This document shows positions 12,196 to 12,283 of a DNA stretch of 12,283 bases, piece by piece. The notes beneath the pieces were generated by a model. It saw only the letters and a list, made by a program, of their open reading frames with translations, was not told the origin of the DNA and made no database searches. The position numbers were made by a program, and so were the translations under genes. Position 1 is the stretch's first letter, and each line of letters starts with the position of its first letter. Source of the stretch: Treponema sp. (GTDB taxonomy: Bacteria > Spirochaetota > Spirochaetia > Treponematales > Treponemataceae); NCBI GenBank assembly GCA_016297805.1, contig JAEDFX010000071.1:1-12283 (forward strand), in the 5' to 3' direction.

Positions 12196-12283
12196 TTATT
12201 CCTCCTCTGATTCTTCAGCTTCAACTAAAGTGTCATCTTCAACTTCTGTTTCTGCAACTTCTGTTTCTGCAACTTCTGTTTCT
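12196..12283 (-). CDS. C-terminus of an acidic protein with ETEVA tandem repeats (partial)
   Basis: Only the last 28 codons are inside the window. They read as three ETEV(A) units followed by EDDTLVEAEESEEE and a TAA stop; almost half of the residues are Glu or Asp. The 15-bp DNA unit repeats in frame, so copy number can change without frameshift. The stop codon is 2 nt before the start of the exported LysM-like gene and its last codons supply that gene's ribosome binding site, so the two are one operon. Function cannot be told from this tail. Confidence 0.75.
   Translation of the reverse strand, partial: ETEVAETEVAETEVEDDTLVEAEESEEE
12241..12283. repeat. 15-bp tandem repeat inside coding sequence, continuing past the edge
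   Basis: The unit AACTTCTGTTTCTGC occurs at 12241-12255 and 12256-12270, with 13 further bases at 12271-12283 where the window ends. Copies are identical in the part seen, suggesting recent expansion or slippage. Each unit encodes ETEVA on the minus strand. Confidence 0.9.

Noticed and set aside
12241..12283. CRISPR-like repeat array
   Set aside because: The repeats are 15 bp with no spacers and stay in frame within a coding sequence.

Overview
The window looks like the chromosome of a spirochaete, most likely a Treponema. The evidence is low GC with T/A-rich codon choice, the gene order tRNA-Thr - rpmG - tRNA-Trp - secE - nusG - rplK - rplA - rplJ - rplL - rpoB, and an RpoB rifampicin-cluster sequence carrying Asn where E. 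coli has Ser531, a known spirochaetal trait. This assignment rests on reading the sequence, not on a database search. No CRISPR array, prophage or intact insertion sequence was seen.

Left half (1-6223), all on the minus strand: two consecutive information-processing operons. The first starts at a clear sigma-70-type promoter (TTGACT-17-TATATT, 6195-6223). It carries tRNA-Thr(GGU), rpmG (58 aa, L33), tRNA-Trp(CCA), secE and nusG, and ends at an 11-bp stem terminator with a U-run (4931-4963). The second starts at a TATAAT promoter inside an inverted repeat. It runs rplK-rplA-rplJ-rplL-rpoB, with rpoB leaving the window after about 804 codons. rplK-rplA are 1 nt apart and rplA-rplJ overlap by 1 nt, while the rplJ-rplL and rplL-rpoB gaps are long and full of hairpins. 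The regulatory structure that E. coli keeps upstream of rplJ therefore has no room there, and structure appears further downstream instead.

Middle (6224-8940), plus strand: cysE (serine acetyltransferase) with its own promoter, then radA (DNA repair ATPase). The gap between them holds what reads as a complete small-RNA gene on the minus strand: a TTGACA-17-TATATT promoter, three hairpins and a U7 terminator, about 97 nt in total. I do not recognise its family. After radA comes a textbook -24/-12 sigma-54 promoter driving a small heat-shock protein (Hsp20), with a palindrome TGTATCA-N3-TGATACA about 118 bp upstream of the predicted start, where a sigma-54 activator would bind.

Right part (8940-12283): hsp20 converges on pgsA (CDP-alcohol phosphatidyltransferase). 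pgsA lies downstream of a cytidylate-kinase-like gene with a BON-like C-terminus, transcribed from a TTGACA-17-TATTAT promoter. A divergent Nudix hydrolase gene (ADP-ribose pyrophosphatase type) ends in a hairpin resembling a dispersed repeat. That hairpin separates it from a convergent, exported LysM-like protein, which is translationally coupled to an upstream acidic protein with ETEVA tandem repeats that runs off the right edge.

Most genes here are ordinary housekeeping genes. The most interesting signals are non-coding: the orphan sRNA between cysE and radA, the sigma-54 control region of hsp20, and the hairpin-rich gaps of the ribosomal protein-RNA polymerase operon.
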